56,570 nucleotides of DNA from Holtiella tumoricola. Its GTDB lineage: Bacteria; Bacillota; Clostridia; Lachnospirales; Cellulosilyticaceae. Position 1 is the first letter of the stretch. Each line of letters starts with the position of its first letter. Location of the stretch: positions 1 through 56,570 of the forward strand of contig NZ_JAQIFT010000037.1 in assembly GCF_027857615.1 (NCBI RefSeq), read 5' to 3'. A program made the position numbers and the translations under genes. Shown one piece after another: positions 1 to 8,415 of the stretch. Under the pieces are notes generated by a model that was given only the letters and a program-made list of their open reading frames with translations, did not search any database and was not told the origin of the DNA.

Positions 1-1176
1 CTATTCCTTAATAACAACTGTGTCAGAGTAGACAAACTTACCATTCTCTACTTTTTTAATAATCGCCATATTCTTATCTGCATCGCCTTCTTCGTTAATG
101 GTAATCATACCGGTTACCCCTTCAAAGTTTGCTGTTTTTGCAAGTTCGTCACGGATTGCTTTCGGGTCACTACTACCCGCACGTTCAATAGCATCTAAAA
201 TAAGAATATAAGCATCATAGCCTAATGCACTTACAGCTGGAACACTTTCTCTATCTGGGTACTCAGCTTTGTATGCTTCTACAAACTTTTTAGCTTCATC
301 TGTAGCAGGTGCTGTATCATCGAAGAATGTAGAAAGAACAACCCCTTCAACTTCTTTTCCCCCTACTTCAATAAACTCATTGGTTTCCCAAGTATCTCCT
401 CCTACAAAAGGAATGGTCATACCTAAGTTACGTGCCTGCTTAATAATAAGTGCTGACTCTGTAAAGTTACCTGGTGCAAAAACTACATCTGGATTCGCTT
501 CTTTGATATTAGTTAAAATTCCAGAGAAATCTTGGTCGTTTGTATTGTAGTTACCCGTTGTAATAATACAATTAGGATCACCTGTTAGTTGTGTAAATGC
601 ATCTACGAAGAATTTTGCAAGGCCTACTGCATAGTCATTGGATACTTCTTGGATGATGGCAGCTTTTCTATAACCTTGTTGATAGCAATAGTTTGCCATA
701 ACTGTTCCTTGGAATGGGTCTAAGAAACATACACGGAAATAGTATGGATTATCCTTCGTTACAAGTGGATTGGTACAAGATGCACCTACTGCTGGCACTT
801 GATTAGATTTGACAATATTTCCTGCTGCAATAGAAAAGCTAGATCCCCAAGAACCAATAATAGCTGATACTTTATCTTTTTCGATCAAACGTGCAGCTGC
901 TGTTGTTGCTTCTGCTTTATCTGACTTATTATCCGCAATGACTAATTCTACTTTCTTCCCTAACACTTCTGGATAAAGTTTATTGGCAATCTTCATCCCT
1001 TCAACTTCTAATTCTCCACCTGCTGCATTAGCACCTGTTAATGGCTCAAACACCCCAATTTTAATAACATCCCCACTACTACTTGAGCTTCCCGTACCGC
1101 CTCCTGCACTATTGCAACCGGCTAACGATGTCATGAGCATCAGCCCACATACTATAAGACTCATCAATTTTTTCAT
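1..1176 (-). CDS. ABC transporter substrate-binding lipoprotein, branched-chain amino acid (LivK) type
   Basis: Predicted 391-residue extracytoplasmic binding protein for a branched-chain amino-acid or similar ABC importer. It opens with MKKLMSLIV and a lipobox LAGC near residue 21, followed by a Ser/Gly-rich linker, so it should be lipid-anchored outside the membrane. The body has the periplasmic binding protein type I order typical of LivK: IKIGVFEPLTGANAAGG near the start, IIGSWGSS after the first third, and a C-terminal lobe ending in a GVTGMITINEEGD segment, which this family usually has. The chosen ATG at 1176 has AGGGGAG just upstream; a longer in-frame reading to 1251 has no ribosome site. 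The permease and ATPase genes would lie left of the window, so the ligand cannot be assigned. Confident about family, not about substrate. Confidence 0.92.
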   Translation of the reverse strand: MKKLMSLIVCGLMLMTSLAGCNSAGGGTGSSSSSGDVIKIGVFEPLTGANAAGGELEVEGMKIANKLYPEVLGKKVELVIADNKSDKAEATTAAARLIEKDKVSAIIGSWGSSFSIAAGNIVKSNQVPAVGASCTNPLVTKDNPYYFRVCFLDPFQGTVMANYCYQQGYRKAAIIQEVSNDYAVGLAKFFVDAFTQLTGDPNCIITTGNYNTNDQDFSGILTNIKEANPDVVFAPGNFTESALIIKQARNLGMTIPFVGGDTWETNEFIEVGGKEVEGVVLSTFFDDTAPATDEAKKFVEAYKAEYPDRESVPAVSALGYDAYILILDAIERAGSSDPKAIRDELAKTANFEGVTGMITINEEGDADKNMAIIKKVENGKFVYSDTVVIKE

Positions 1177-1292
1177 AATTAAACTCCCCTTACTACACAT
1201 TATTGTTCTATAAATATTCACATGTCCTGTTGAATATGCAATATCATACATCCTTTATGGCCATAAAAGTCATATAAATACAATTATTCTTG

Positions 1293-1320
1293 TTTACTTT
1301 CTAGAAAACTATATTATAAT
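1293..1320 (+). promoter_or_regulatory. Predicted sigma-A promoter for the FUSC-like gene
   Basis: TTTACT (1293-1298) and TATAAT (1315-1320) are separated by 16 bp and lie about 50 bp before the ATG at 1369. The -35 is imperfect, the -10 is consensus. Confidence 0.45.
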
Positions 1321-1368
1321 AATAGGCGAGAATAAGAATGAATTTTGATAGTTAGAGGTTTAGTAGAA

Positions 1369-1923
1369 ATGAAATATCGTTTTAAAATCGGAATGCGTAC
1401 TATAAAGACATTGCTCGCTGTTGCTATTTGTATTATCTCTTTAGCATTTATGGGCGTTCCAGATCCATTCTTTGCATGTATTGCAACAATCTTTGTTATC
1501 CAAGGGGATAAAGATGGATCCGTTCAAAATGCTAAAAATCGTGTTTGGGGAACTCTTTTTGGAAGTATTATTTCTAATATTGTCTTCCTTTGCTTAAGTT
1601 TTTTACCTTATAATGCTTATGTTCAAGCCCTTGCAGCTTGTTTAAGTATCTTTTTACTGATTCAAATTGCATTATACTTCAAAAAACCTGCTGCTATTTT
1701 CCCTGGATGTATTGTTATTTGTGCAATTCTTTGTACAACAACTAATATCCAAATGCCATTTATTTATGGTATCAAACGTACTGCATATACACTCTATGGA
1801 GCCATTGTTGGGCTTGTAGTTAACTTATATGTATACCCTCATCACCTTCACAAGCAAAGTATCATTTGTGATGACGAGGACGAATTAGAAAATGACAAAA
1901 GAGTAGATTCAAGTCCAACTTGA
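1369..1923 (+). CDS. FUSC / aromatic acid exporter family membrane protein
   Basis: A 184-residue integral membrane protein resembling the N-terminal membrane half of the FUSC and aromatic acid exporter (ArAE) families. It starts MKYRFKIGMRTIKTLLAVA, then shows about four hydrophobic segments interrupted by the family-like loop IQGDKDGSVQNAKNRVWGTL (residues about 45-64), where the N-R-x-x-G-T pattern is characteristic. The C-terminus is acidic and ends DKRVDSSPT. The ATG at 1369 with AGAGG ten bases before it is preferred to a TTG at 1345. The last 15 bp overlap the convergent glycosyltransferase gene inside a perfect palindrome. Substrate unknown; small stand-alone FUSC proteins of this size are common in Firmicutes. 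Confidence 0.75.
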   Translation: MKYRFKIGMRTIKTLLAVAICIISLAFMGVPDPFFACIATIFVIQGDKDGSVQNAKNRVWGTLFGSIISNIVFLCLSFLPYNAYVQALAACLSIFLLIQIALYFKKPAAIFPGCIVICAILCTTTNIQMPFIYGIKRTAYTLYGAIVGLVVNLYVYPHHLHKQSIICDDEDELENDKRVDSSPT

Positions 1924-1938
1924 ATCTACTCTTTTGTC
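1894..1938. terminator. 21-bp perfect palindrome shared by two convergent genes
   Basis: Arms 1894-1914 and 1918-1938 are perfectly complementary with a 3-base loop (CCA). Both stop codons (TGA at 1921-1923 on plus, and at 1911-1909 on minus) lie inside the stem, so the hairpin encodes the tails of both proteins. It probably serves as a bidirectional terminator, although the following U-tracts are short and mixed with A. Confidence 0.75.
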
Positions 1939-3819
1939 TATATATTTCATCTCTTTTTCGACCTCATAAAAGGCCTTCATATGATCAGTATAAATTTTAA
2001 TAATAGCACTCATCTGTTGAGGACTTAAATGTGTAAATTCTATACCAATATGCTTTTTATATTGTCTCGCTAGATACCCTTCAATTACAATGGTCTCTTC
2101 TTCATTTTTTAAGTAAACTTTTATAGATTGTCCAAGTTCAAATTCTGCTAAAGACATAAGTTCCATGCCTAGACCTTTTTCCGATATATCCTTTAGTTGC
2201 CCTTCATATGAATGCTTATCACATTCAATATTTATATTCATAGGCCTTTTAAGTTCTATACGCTCTACATTTCTATAGATTGGCTTTTGATAGGCTACAT
2301 AAATACTAACTACTGCACCTATAAAATTATAAATACTCCATAACATATTAATACTATAAGCACCCATAGTGATTGTATTTGTTACAAGTGCATATGTTCC
2401 TATAATCCATGCTAACACAGATGCGCTTGCAATTATAATATGAGGTAAACTCCCTCTAAATTGAAAATAAGGCTTAGTACTTACCACCTCTTTAGGCGTT
2501 ACATTAAATCTGATATTAAGACAGAACAATTCCTTTAATACAGACAAAGTAATATGTGGTGCCATAGCTACTTCATATACATGTGACCATCTCAATGTCC
2601 TAGTATTGGGAGAAAAGGCCTTAAAAATCAAGTATTGCCCTAGTAAATAAGGAAGGAAATACTTCAAAATCTCTTGAACAGAACTATCAATCATCAACAC
2701 TCCAAATAGCAAATAGCATAAAGGTGCCATGATGAAAATCATCTTTTGAACACTACTAAACCAATAAAGTACCCCATCAAAATATGCTATTTTTTGCTTC
2801 CATTTCAATCCCTTCATCGTTAATGGATTAAAATGCTTAATCACTTGTAGATTCCCTCTACACCATCTATCTCTTTGCTGAATCAAGTCTGTATAAGTTG
2901 TTGCACTTAGTCCTAATACAAGTACTTCATTAATAAAAATGGTTTCATATCCTTGTGCTTGTAAGAGCATGCCCACTGCCATATCTTCTGTGATTGAACA
3001 AGTAGGATAGCCACCTAGTTCGCATACATATTGTTTTCTAAATACAGCATTTGTTCCTACATGTAGTACGGCACCTATAGCTGCTCTTGCTTCTTGTACA
3101 TCCCTCATAAAAAAGTCTTGTTCATTTGGAATGCTCTTTCCTAAATTATATTGATACATATCTTGGTTGTAGTAAACTTGTGGTGTCTGAACAAAAGCTA
3201 CTTCTTCTTTTTCAAAATACCCGATAGTCTTCTCTAAAAAGGCTTGGGTTGGGATCATATCTGCATCTAAAACTACAAAAAGATCTCCCTGTATATAATT
3301 TAGTGCATTATTAATATTACCTGCTTTTGCTCCCTCATTATCTATACGTGTTATATAACCTACGCCATACGCTTTACATAATTGCTCCAAAGTACTACGT
3401 TTGCCATCATCACACACATACACTTTCATCTTGTCTTTTGGATAACGGATATTTAAGCTAGCTGCAATCGTCTTTTCGACTAATTGAATAGGTTCATTAT
3501 ATGTACAAATTAATATATCTACAGTGGGGAGGGGCTGCTCCCTATAACTTTTTAAGTTTTTCTTTTCTATCTTATAGGTTTTGGAAAACATATACTCAAA
3601 AATCAAAAATTGAGAAATACCTATCATTTCTGCTCCAATCAATAAGCATCCTGCAATAAATGAACTTGGTGAATGGGTAGGAATAGCTGTAAATCTCCAA
3701 ATAATGTAGATTAATAAAATTACTGTATTTACTTGAATAAATAAAGGTCTTAGCCTAGGTTTCCACTTCGTCAAAGCTAACGTTAATAAAAGTAGTATAA
3801 TTGCAAAATAAAAGTACAT
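1909..3819 (-). CDS. Processive family 2 glycosyltransferase with C-terminal PilZ domain (BcsA-like)
   Basis: A 636-residue membrane glycosyltransferase of the cellulose-synthase type, likely making and extruding an extracellular polysaccharide at the cytoplasmic membrane. Two to three N-terminal membrane helices precede a GT-A domain with the expected signatures: DDGKR (near 137), DAD (185-187), TED (277-279) and QQRDRW (314-319). More membrane helices follow (about 345-500). A PilZ-like domain occupies roughly 516-615, with YRNVERIELKR and DISEKGLG matching the RxxxR and D/NxSxxG cyclic-di-GMP motifs. This implies control by c-di-GMP. The ATG at 3819 has AGAGGA upstream. No BcsB-like partner or c-di-GMP enzyme is adjacent, so the polymer is unknown. 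Its C-terminal tail lies in the palindrome shared with the convergent gene. Confidence 0.88.
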   Translation of the reverse strand: MYFYFAIILLLLTLALTKWKPRLRPLFIQVNTVILLIYIIWRFTAIPTHSPSSFIAGCLLIGAEMIGISQFLIFEYMFSKTYKIEKKNLKSYREQPLPTVDILICTYNEPIQLVEKTIAASLNIRYPKDKMKVYVCDDGKRSTLEQLCKAYGVGYITRIDNEGAKAGNINNALNYIQGDLFVVLDADMIPTQAFLEKTIGYFEKEEVAFVQTPQVYYNQDMYQYNLGKSIPNEQDFFMRDVQEARAAIGAVLHVGTNAVFRKQYVCELGGYPTCSITEDMAVGMLLQAQGYETIFINEVLVLGLSATTYTDLIQQRDRWCRGNLQVIKHFNPLTMKGLKWKQKIAYFDGVLYWFSSVQKMIFIMAPLCYLLFGVLMIDSSVQEILKYFLPYLLGQYLIFKAFSPNTRTLRWSHVYEVAMAPHITLSVLKELFCLNIRFNVTPKEVVSTKPYFQFRGSLPHIIIASASVLAWIIGTYALVTNTITMGAYSINMLWSIYNFIGAVVSIYVAYQKPIYRNVERIELKRPMNINIECDKHSYEGQLKDISEKGLGMELMSLAEFELGQSIKVYLKNEEETIVIEGYLARQYKKHIGIEFTHLSPQQMSAIIKIYTDHMKAFYEVEKEMKYIDKRVDSSWT

Positions 3820-3912
3820 GGTGTCATCCTCTCTAGTGCTCCTATTATACAATAACCTTTTTTGTTTAACAACTATTATGTCTACCATTCTAACTTGTAT
3901 TTCATTCCTTAA

Positions 3913-3962
3913 AAACATAAACAGATGATTTCCGGGACTATGGAAATCATCTGTTTATGTTT
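3913..3962. terminator. Long hairpin between glycosyltransferase gene and small ORF
   Basis: A 21-bp perfect stem (3913-3933 with 3942-3962) and an 8-base loop. It lies downstream of the small minus-strand ORF at 3986-4108 and about 95 bp upstream of the glycosyltransferase start; probably a terminator for minus-strand transcription. Confidence 0.65.
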
Positions 3963-3985
3963 CTAACTATAATACTAGAGGTAAT

Positions 3986-4108
3986 TTAAATAATTATTAT
4001 GTATGTCTTATCTGTGGTAAATTTATAATAACACAACTGAAAACAATTATCAATATAAAATTGATATTTATTTTCATTTAAATCCACTTTTCTTATTTTC
4101 GTATCCAT
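3986..4108 (-). CDS. Possible small protein, 40 residues, unknown function
   Basis: Not recognised. An ATG at 4108 is preceded by AAAGAGGTAATT, a good ribosome site, and opens a 40-codon frame rich in Lys, Tyr, Asp and Asn (starting MDTKIRKVDLNENKYQFY) that ends in TYIIII. It lies between the aspS terminator hairpin (4134-4172) and another strong hairpin (3913-3962), so it would be a separate small transcription unit or depend on read-through from aspS. A possible -10 (TTTAAT or TAATAT) lies in the U-tract just after the upstream terminator. Two cysteines are present. Coding status is uncertain; it could be chance. Confidence 0.35.
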   Translation of the reverse strand: MDTKIRKVDLNENKYQFYIDNCFQLCYYKFTTDKTYIIII

Positions 4109-4133
4109 AATTACCTCTTTAGGTAAATATTAA

Positions 4134-4172
4134 AGCCTCTAAGTAAATGGTTAAACCATCTACTTAGAGGCT
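4134..4172 (-). terminator. aspS terminator
   Basis: A 17-bp stem (4134-4150 with 4156-4172), fully paired on the minus strand including one G-U pair, then a U-rich run. It begins 20 bp after the aspS stop codon. Confidence 0.8.
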
Positions 4173-4191
4173 ATTAGTTATTTAAATGAAA

Positions 4192-5997
4192 TTATGCTTG
4201 TGGTTCTTCTTCTTTTACAAGTTCTTGAATCATAAGTGCTAATTCATCTAATTGTTTTTGTTCTACTGCACCTGGTGCTTCTGTCATAAGACAGCTTGCA
4301 TCTTTTACTTTAGGGAATGCGATTACGTCACGGATGTTATCACGTTTTGCCATAAGCATTACAAGTCTATCAAGACCAAATGCTAAACCGCCGTGTGGTG
4401 GTACACCGTATTTGAATGCATTAAGTAAGAAGCCGAAACGTTCGTAAGCTTCTTCTTTTGTAAAACCAAGAAGGTTAAACATTTTCTCTTGAACATCTCC
4501 TTGGTAAATACGGATACTACCGCCACCAAGTTCATAACCATTTAAGCAAAGGTCATAAGCTTTAGCGCGTACTTTACCTGGATCTGTTTCCATAAGTGCA
4601 ATATCTTCATCTTTTGGCATTGTGAATGGGTGGTGCATTGCTACATATCTACCAGCTTCTTCATCATACTCAAGAAGTGGGAAGTCTGTTACCCATACAA
4701 ATCTATATTCATCTTTGTTAATAAGGTCTAAACGTTTTGCTACTTCTTGACGGAGTGCGCCAAGTGCTGCATAAACTACAGATGGTTTGTCAGCTACAAC
4801 TAAGATAAGGTCGTTATCTGTTGCGCCCATACGTTCTTTGATTGCTGCCACTGTTTCTGGTGTTAAGAACTTAGTGAATGAAGATTTTTCTTCTCCATCT
4901 GGCCTAACTTGAAGCCAAGCTACACCTTTTGCACCAAAGTCTTGACCTACTTTAACTAAGCTATCAATTTGTTTACGTCCAAGGTCACCCATACCTTTTG
5001 CATTGATTGCACGTACAGAACCACCATTTGCAAGCGCATTTTCAAATACAGCAAATCCACTGTCTGCTACTACATCTGAAAGGTCAGTAAGTTCTACACC
5101 AAAACGTAAGTCTGGTTTATCACTACCAAAGCGATCCATAGCTTCTTGGTATGTTAATCTTTGGATTGGAAGTTGTACTTCATGTCCTAATACTTCTTTG
5201 AATACGTGTTGGATAAGTCTTTCGTTAATACCCATTACATCTTCTTCGTCTACGAAGCTTAACTCCATATCGATTTGTGTGAATTCTGGCTGACGGTCAG
5301 CACGAAGGTCTTCATCACGGAAACATTTTACGATTTGGAAGTAACGGTCATAACCAGATACCATAAGAAGTTGTTTGAAGATTTGTGGTGATTGTGGTAA
5401 TGCATAGAAGTTACCTGGATGTACACGAGATGGTACTAAGTAGTCACGTGCACCTTCTGGTGTTGATTTTGTAAGCATTGGTGTTTCTACTTCAAGGAAT
5501 CCTTGTTCTTCTAAGAAGCGTCTTACAGCACCTGTAGTTTTGCTACGCATCATAATTGTATTTTGCATATCTGGGCGACGTAGGTCTAAGTAACGGTATT
5601 TAAGACGTAACTCTTCTCTTACATCACTATTTTCTACGATTTCGAATGGTGTTGTTTCAGCTTCTGCTAAAATACGAAGTTCTTGTACTTCGATTTCGAT
5701 ATCACCAGTTTTCATTGTTTTGTTAGCATCTTCACCACGTGAACGTACCACACCTGTTGCTGCAATAACGTATTCACTTCTAAGTGTTTCAGCTTTTTCA
5801 AATACTGCTTTGTCTGTTTCTTCACCAAAAGCTAATTGAAGTAAACCTGAACGGTCTCTTAATGTGATGAAAAGTAATTGACCTAAATTTCTTCTTCTTT
5901 GTACCCATCCCATTACTGTTACAGTTTCACCAACGTTAGCATGGCTAAGTTCTGTACAACGATGGGTTCTTTTTAAACCTTGCATTGATTCTGACAT
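4192..5997 (-). CDS. aspS: Aspartate--tRNA ligase
   Basis: Class II aspartyl-tRNA synthetase of 601 residues, the bacterial-type length including the GAD insertion. The N-terminal OB fold contains VMGWVQRRRNLGQLLFITLRD (split: VMGWVQRRRN then LGQLLFITLRD). Motif 2 is FRDEDLRADRQPEFTQID and motif 3 is GLAFGLDRLVML near the C-terminus. It charges tRNA-Asp with aspartate; whether it is discriminating cannot be read safely. The ATG at 5997 has a strong AGGAGG eight bases upstream. It follows hisS by 65 bp with no terminator between, so the two are one operon under the T-box leader at 7.4-7.7 kb. Confidence 0.98.
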   Translation of the reverse strand: MSESMQGLKRTHRCTELSHANVGETVTVMGWVQRRRNLGQLLFITLRDRSGLLQLAFGEETDKAVFEKAETLRSEYVIAATGVVRSRGEDANKTMKTGDIEIEVQELRILAEAETTPFEIVENSDVREELRLKYRYLDLRRPDMQNTIMMRSKTTGAVRRFLEEQGFLEVETPMLTKSTPEGARDYLVPSRVHPGNFYALPQSPQIFKQLLMVSGYDRYFQIVKCFRDEDLRADRQPEFTQIDMELSFVDEEDVMGINERLIQHVFKEVLGHEVQLPIQRLTYQEAMDRFGSDKPDLRFGVELTDLSDVVADSGFAVFENALANGGSVRAINAKGMGDLGRKQIDSLVKVGQDFGAKGVAWLQVRPDGEEKSSFTKFLTPETVAAIKERMGATDNDLILVVADKPSVVYAALGALRQEVAKRLDLINKDEYRFVWVTDFPLLEYDEEAGRYVAMHHPFTMPKDEDIALMETDPGKVRAKAYDLCLNGYELGGGSIRIYQGDVQEKMFNLLGFTKEEAYERFGFLLNAFKYGVPPHGGLAFGLDRLVMLMAKRDNIRDVIAFPKVKDASCLMTEAPGAVEQKQLDELALMIQELVKEEEPQA

Positions 5998-6062
5998 ATG
6001 CGTTCCTCCTTAAAATGTCTCTATTTATGATATGACTTGATTCCATTAATAAAAAATAAGTT

Positions 6063-7328
6063 CTATTTTGCTAATTCTTCTTTCATTACACTTACAAGGT
6101 CCGCAAATGCAACTTCTTTTGTTTCGCCTGTTTCCATGTTTTTAAGATTAATAACTTGGTTTTCAAGTTCACTCTCACCAATAATTGCTGAGTATTTCGC
6201 ACCAATTTTATTAGCAAACTTCATTTGAGCTTTTACGCTTCTTTGAAGATGATCACTTTCTGCACTAATACCTGCACTTCTAAGCTCTGTAATAAGCTTG
6301 TAAGCTGTAATTGTTGCTTCTTCCCCTCTGTAGCCTAAGAATAAATCTCTTGTAGCTGGTGGAAGGGTATTCCCTTGTTCTGCTTCTTTAGCTAAGATAA
6401 GACGTTCCATACCTGCTCCAAATCCTACTGCTGGAGTTGGTTTACCACCAATTTCTTGAATGAGGCCATTGTAGCGTCCACCACCACATACAGTACCTTG
6501 TGCACCAATATCACATGATACAAATTCAAATACTGTTTTTGTATAGTAGTCTAAACCACGAACGATTTTTGGATCTACTACAAATGGGATTCCCATAGCT
6601 GTTAAAAGTTCTTGAACTTTTTCAAAGTGAGCTTTACAACCTTCTCCTAAAGTATCTAATACTGTAGGTGCATCATGGAACATTTCTTGACATGCAGGGT
6701 TTTTACAATCAAGTACACGAAGTGGATTTTTCTCACGACGTTCATTACAAAGTGGACAAAGTCCATCTTTCTTAGTCTCAAGAAATGCTTTTAATGCTTC
6801 GTTATATTTCTTACGACACTCTGGATCTCCTAATGAGTTGATATGAAGTTCAACTTTGTTAATGCCCATGCGTTTTAAAAGTTCATAACCAATGCTGATG
6901 ATTTCTGCATCTGCTGTTGGAGAATCTGAACCAAACATTTCAACACCAAATTGGTGGAATTGTCTTTGTCTACCTGCTTGAGGTTTTTCATATCTAAAAG
7001 TAGGTGACATATAGTAAACTTTAATTGGTTGTACATCTGCGCCCATATTGTGTTCAATATAGCTACGTGCAACCCCTGCAGTACTTTCTGGTTTTAAAGT
7101 AATTGCATTTTCCCCTTTATCAATAAAAGAGTACATTTCTTTTTGTACAACATCTGTTGTATCGCCTACGCTTCTTTGAAAAAGGTTTGTAAACTCAAAC
7201 ATTGGTGTACGAATTTGAGTAAATCCAAAGTCATCACATAAGCCTCTAATGGTTTCTTCCATCTCGAGCCATTTTCTCATCTCATCGCCAAAAATATCTT
7301 TGGTTCCTTTTAATGCACGGATTTCCAT
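6063..7328 (-). CDS. hisS: Histidine--tRNA ligase
   Basis: Class II histidyl-tRNA synthetase, 421 residues. It begins MEIRALKGTKDIFG, the usual HisRS opening, and contains the histidine-binding signature VRGLDYYTKTVFEF (about 255-268) and CGGGRYNGL, with a C-terminal anticodon-binding domain ending in an MKEELAK tail. Two ATGs are in frame; the second (7328) is chosen because the AAGGAG ribosome site sits directly against the first ATG but six bases from the second. First gene of the hisS-aspS operon. Confidence 0.98.
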   Translation of the reverse strand: MEIRALKGTKDIFGDEMRKWLEMEETIRGLCDDFGFTQIRTPMFEFTNLFQRSVGDTTDVVQKEMYSFIDKGENAITLKPESTAGVARSYIEHNMGADVQPIKVYYMSPTFRYEKPQAGRQRQFHQFGVEMFGSDSPTADAEIISIGYELLKRMGINKVELHINSLGDPECRKKYNEALKAFLETKKDGLCPLCNERREKNPLRVLDCKNPACQEMFHDAPTVLDTLGEGCKAHFEKVQELLTAMGIPFVVDPKIVRGLDYYTKTVFEFVSCDIGAQGTVCGGGRYNGLIQEIGGKPTPAVGFGAGMERLILAKEAEQGNTLPPATRDLFLGYRGEEATITAYKLITELRSAGISAESDHLQRSVKAQMKFANKIGAKYSAIIGESELENQVINLKNMETGETKEVAFADLVSVMKEELAK

Positions 7329-7432
7329 AAGCATCTCCTTTTCATCCTTTTATTCACAATTCAAAAGTTTATTTTTAAAAATTATGCACAATTTCAACAT
7401 TTTCATGCACATCCTGTGGAAATAGGTTTTAA

Positions 7433-7679
7433 ACAATAAAAAACGCCCCTAGCATAAATGCCAGGGACGATAATATCGCGTTGCCACCCTGGTTCAAAAC
7501 CCAAATAAACTTAAGCTTTGCACCTTCATTAGCCGATAACGTAGCCACACGTCGTATCCTACTTGATTCAAATACACACTCCGAGATGTCTTCTGATCTG
7601 GTGAAGGCTTGCAGCCATAGGCCTTCTCTCTGAATGGTAGATCGTACTCTTTCTCATCATAGATTTATGTATTAAGTTA
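7433..7679 (-). promoter_or_regulatory. T-box riboswitch leader of hisS-aspS
   Basis: The leader from the predicted start near 7679 to the terminator shows all T-box parts on the minus strand. The conserved T-box sequence AGGGTGGCAACGCG is at 7490-7477. A terminator hairpin follows (7470-7446) ending in a U-run. Stem I has a GAUCU/AGAUC helix, the loop-E elements AGUA (5' side) and GAA (3' side), and a GACAU specifier region at 7590-7586. GAC directly after GAA reads Asp, and the UGGC in the T-box pairs with the GCCA end of tRNA-Asp (discriminator G73). A His codon CAU overlaps GAC by one base. Uncharged tRNA should promote antitermination. Confidence 0.92.
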
Positions 7680-7685
7680 GTTGTT

Positions 7686-7714
7686 ATTTTAAAGCTGATA
7701 GCACTTTTTGTCAA
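7686..7714 (-). promoter_or_regulatory. Promoter of the hisS-aspS T-box operon
   Basis: Consensus TTGACA (7714-7709) and TAAAAT (7691-7686) with 17-bp spacing; predicted start near 7679. Confidence 0.88.
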
Positions 7715-7770
7715 GGTTTATCTCTTTAAATTGTGACTTTACCTAGGTAATTGTTAACATAAAATTTTTA

Positions 7771-7799
7771 TTGCATTTTAAAAATGTCATTGCTATAAT
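7771..7799 (+). promoter_or_regulatory. Promoter of the GNAT gene at 7858
   Basis: TTGCAT (7771-7776), 17-bp spacer, and an extended -10 TGCTATAAT (TATAAT at 7794-7799). Because the start site falls near 7806, the coding start must be later, supporting the ATG at 7858. Confidence 0.85.
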
Positions 7800-7857
7800 A
7801 CTGTCATCACTGACACAACTTACAAAAACATATATTTTTTACAGAAAGAGGGATTTA

Positions 7858-8358
7858 ATGATTCGACGTGCTCAACTAAATGACCTACAACAATTACTAG
7901 ATATTAAAGAATTAGTTATAGCTGATATGGCTAAGCACAATATTTTTCAGTGGGATCATACGTATCCTAATCAAGACATCTTAACTCAAGATATCGAAAA
8001 TGGAGATTTATATGTGATAGAAGAAGATGGCGTTATCTGTGGCTTTGCTTGTATTGATACCAATCAAGCTCCGGAGTACCAAACACTTAACTTCAACGGT
8101 CCAGAAACTGCATATGTTATTCACAGACTTGCTATTCATCCAGGCTACGGTGGAAGAGGATATGCCTCACAGATTATTAAGTTCGCAGAAGAACTTGCAC
8201 TTCAAGAAGGCGTACGTGACCTTCGTATTGATACTTTCTCACAAAATCACCGTGCACAAGGCTTATTTAAAAAACAAGGTTTTGACTATATAGGAAATGT
8301 ATTTTTCCCACGCAAGCAAGAACCATTTTGCTGTTTCCACAAAACTATTAGCGCATAG
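7858..8358 (+). CDS. GNAT family N-acetyltransferase
   Basis: A 166-residue acetyltransferase of the GNAT fold. The acetyl-CoA-binding region is AIHPGYGGRGYASQI (about 96-110), preceded by the beta-strand YVIHRL and followed by RIDTFSQNHRAQGLFKKQGF, the family's usual motif B. The ATG at 7858 has AGAGGG upstream and lies after a strong promoter; longer in-frame readings begin before the transcription start. It ends next to a bidirectional terminator. Substrate unknown. Confidence 0.85.
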   Translation: MIRRAQLNDLQQLLDIKELVIADMAKHNIFQWDHTYPNQDILTQDIENGDLYVIEEDGVICGFACIDTNQAPEYQTLNFNGPETAYVIHRLAIHPGYGGRGYASQIIKFAEELALQEGVRDLRIDTFSQNHRAQGLFKKQGFDYIGNVFFPRKQEPFCCFHKTISA

Positions 8359-8371
8359 AGTATATAAAATA

Positions 8372-8414
8372 AAAAAGGGAGGTACTTTATTTTTATTAAA
8401 GCATCTCCCTTTTT
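8372..8414. terminator. Bidirectional terminator between GNAT gene and hemZ
   Basis: An 18-base stem (8372-8389 with 8397-8414, containing one wobble pair and one mismatch) flanked by A-run and U-run, placed between two convergent genes. Confidence 0.85.
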
Positions 8415-8415
8415 A

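Noticed and set aside
1345..1368. TTG start for the FUSC-like gene
   Set aside because: The ATG at 1369 has the properly spaced AGAGG; the TTG has none.
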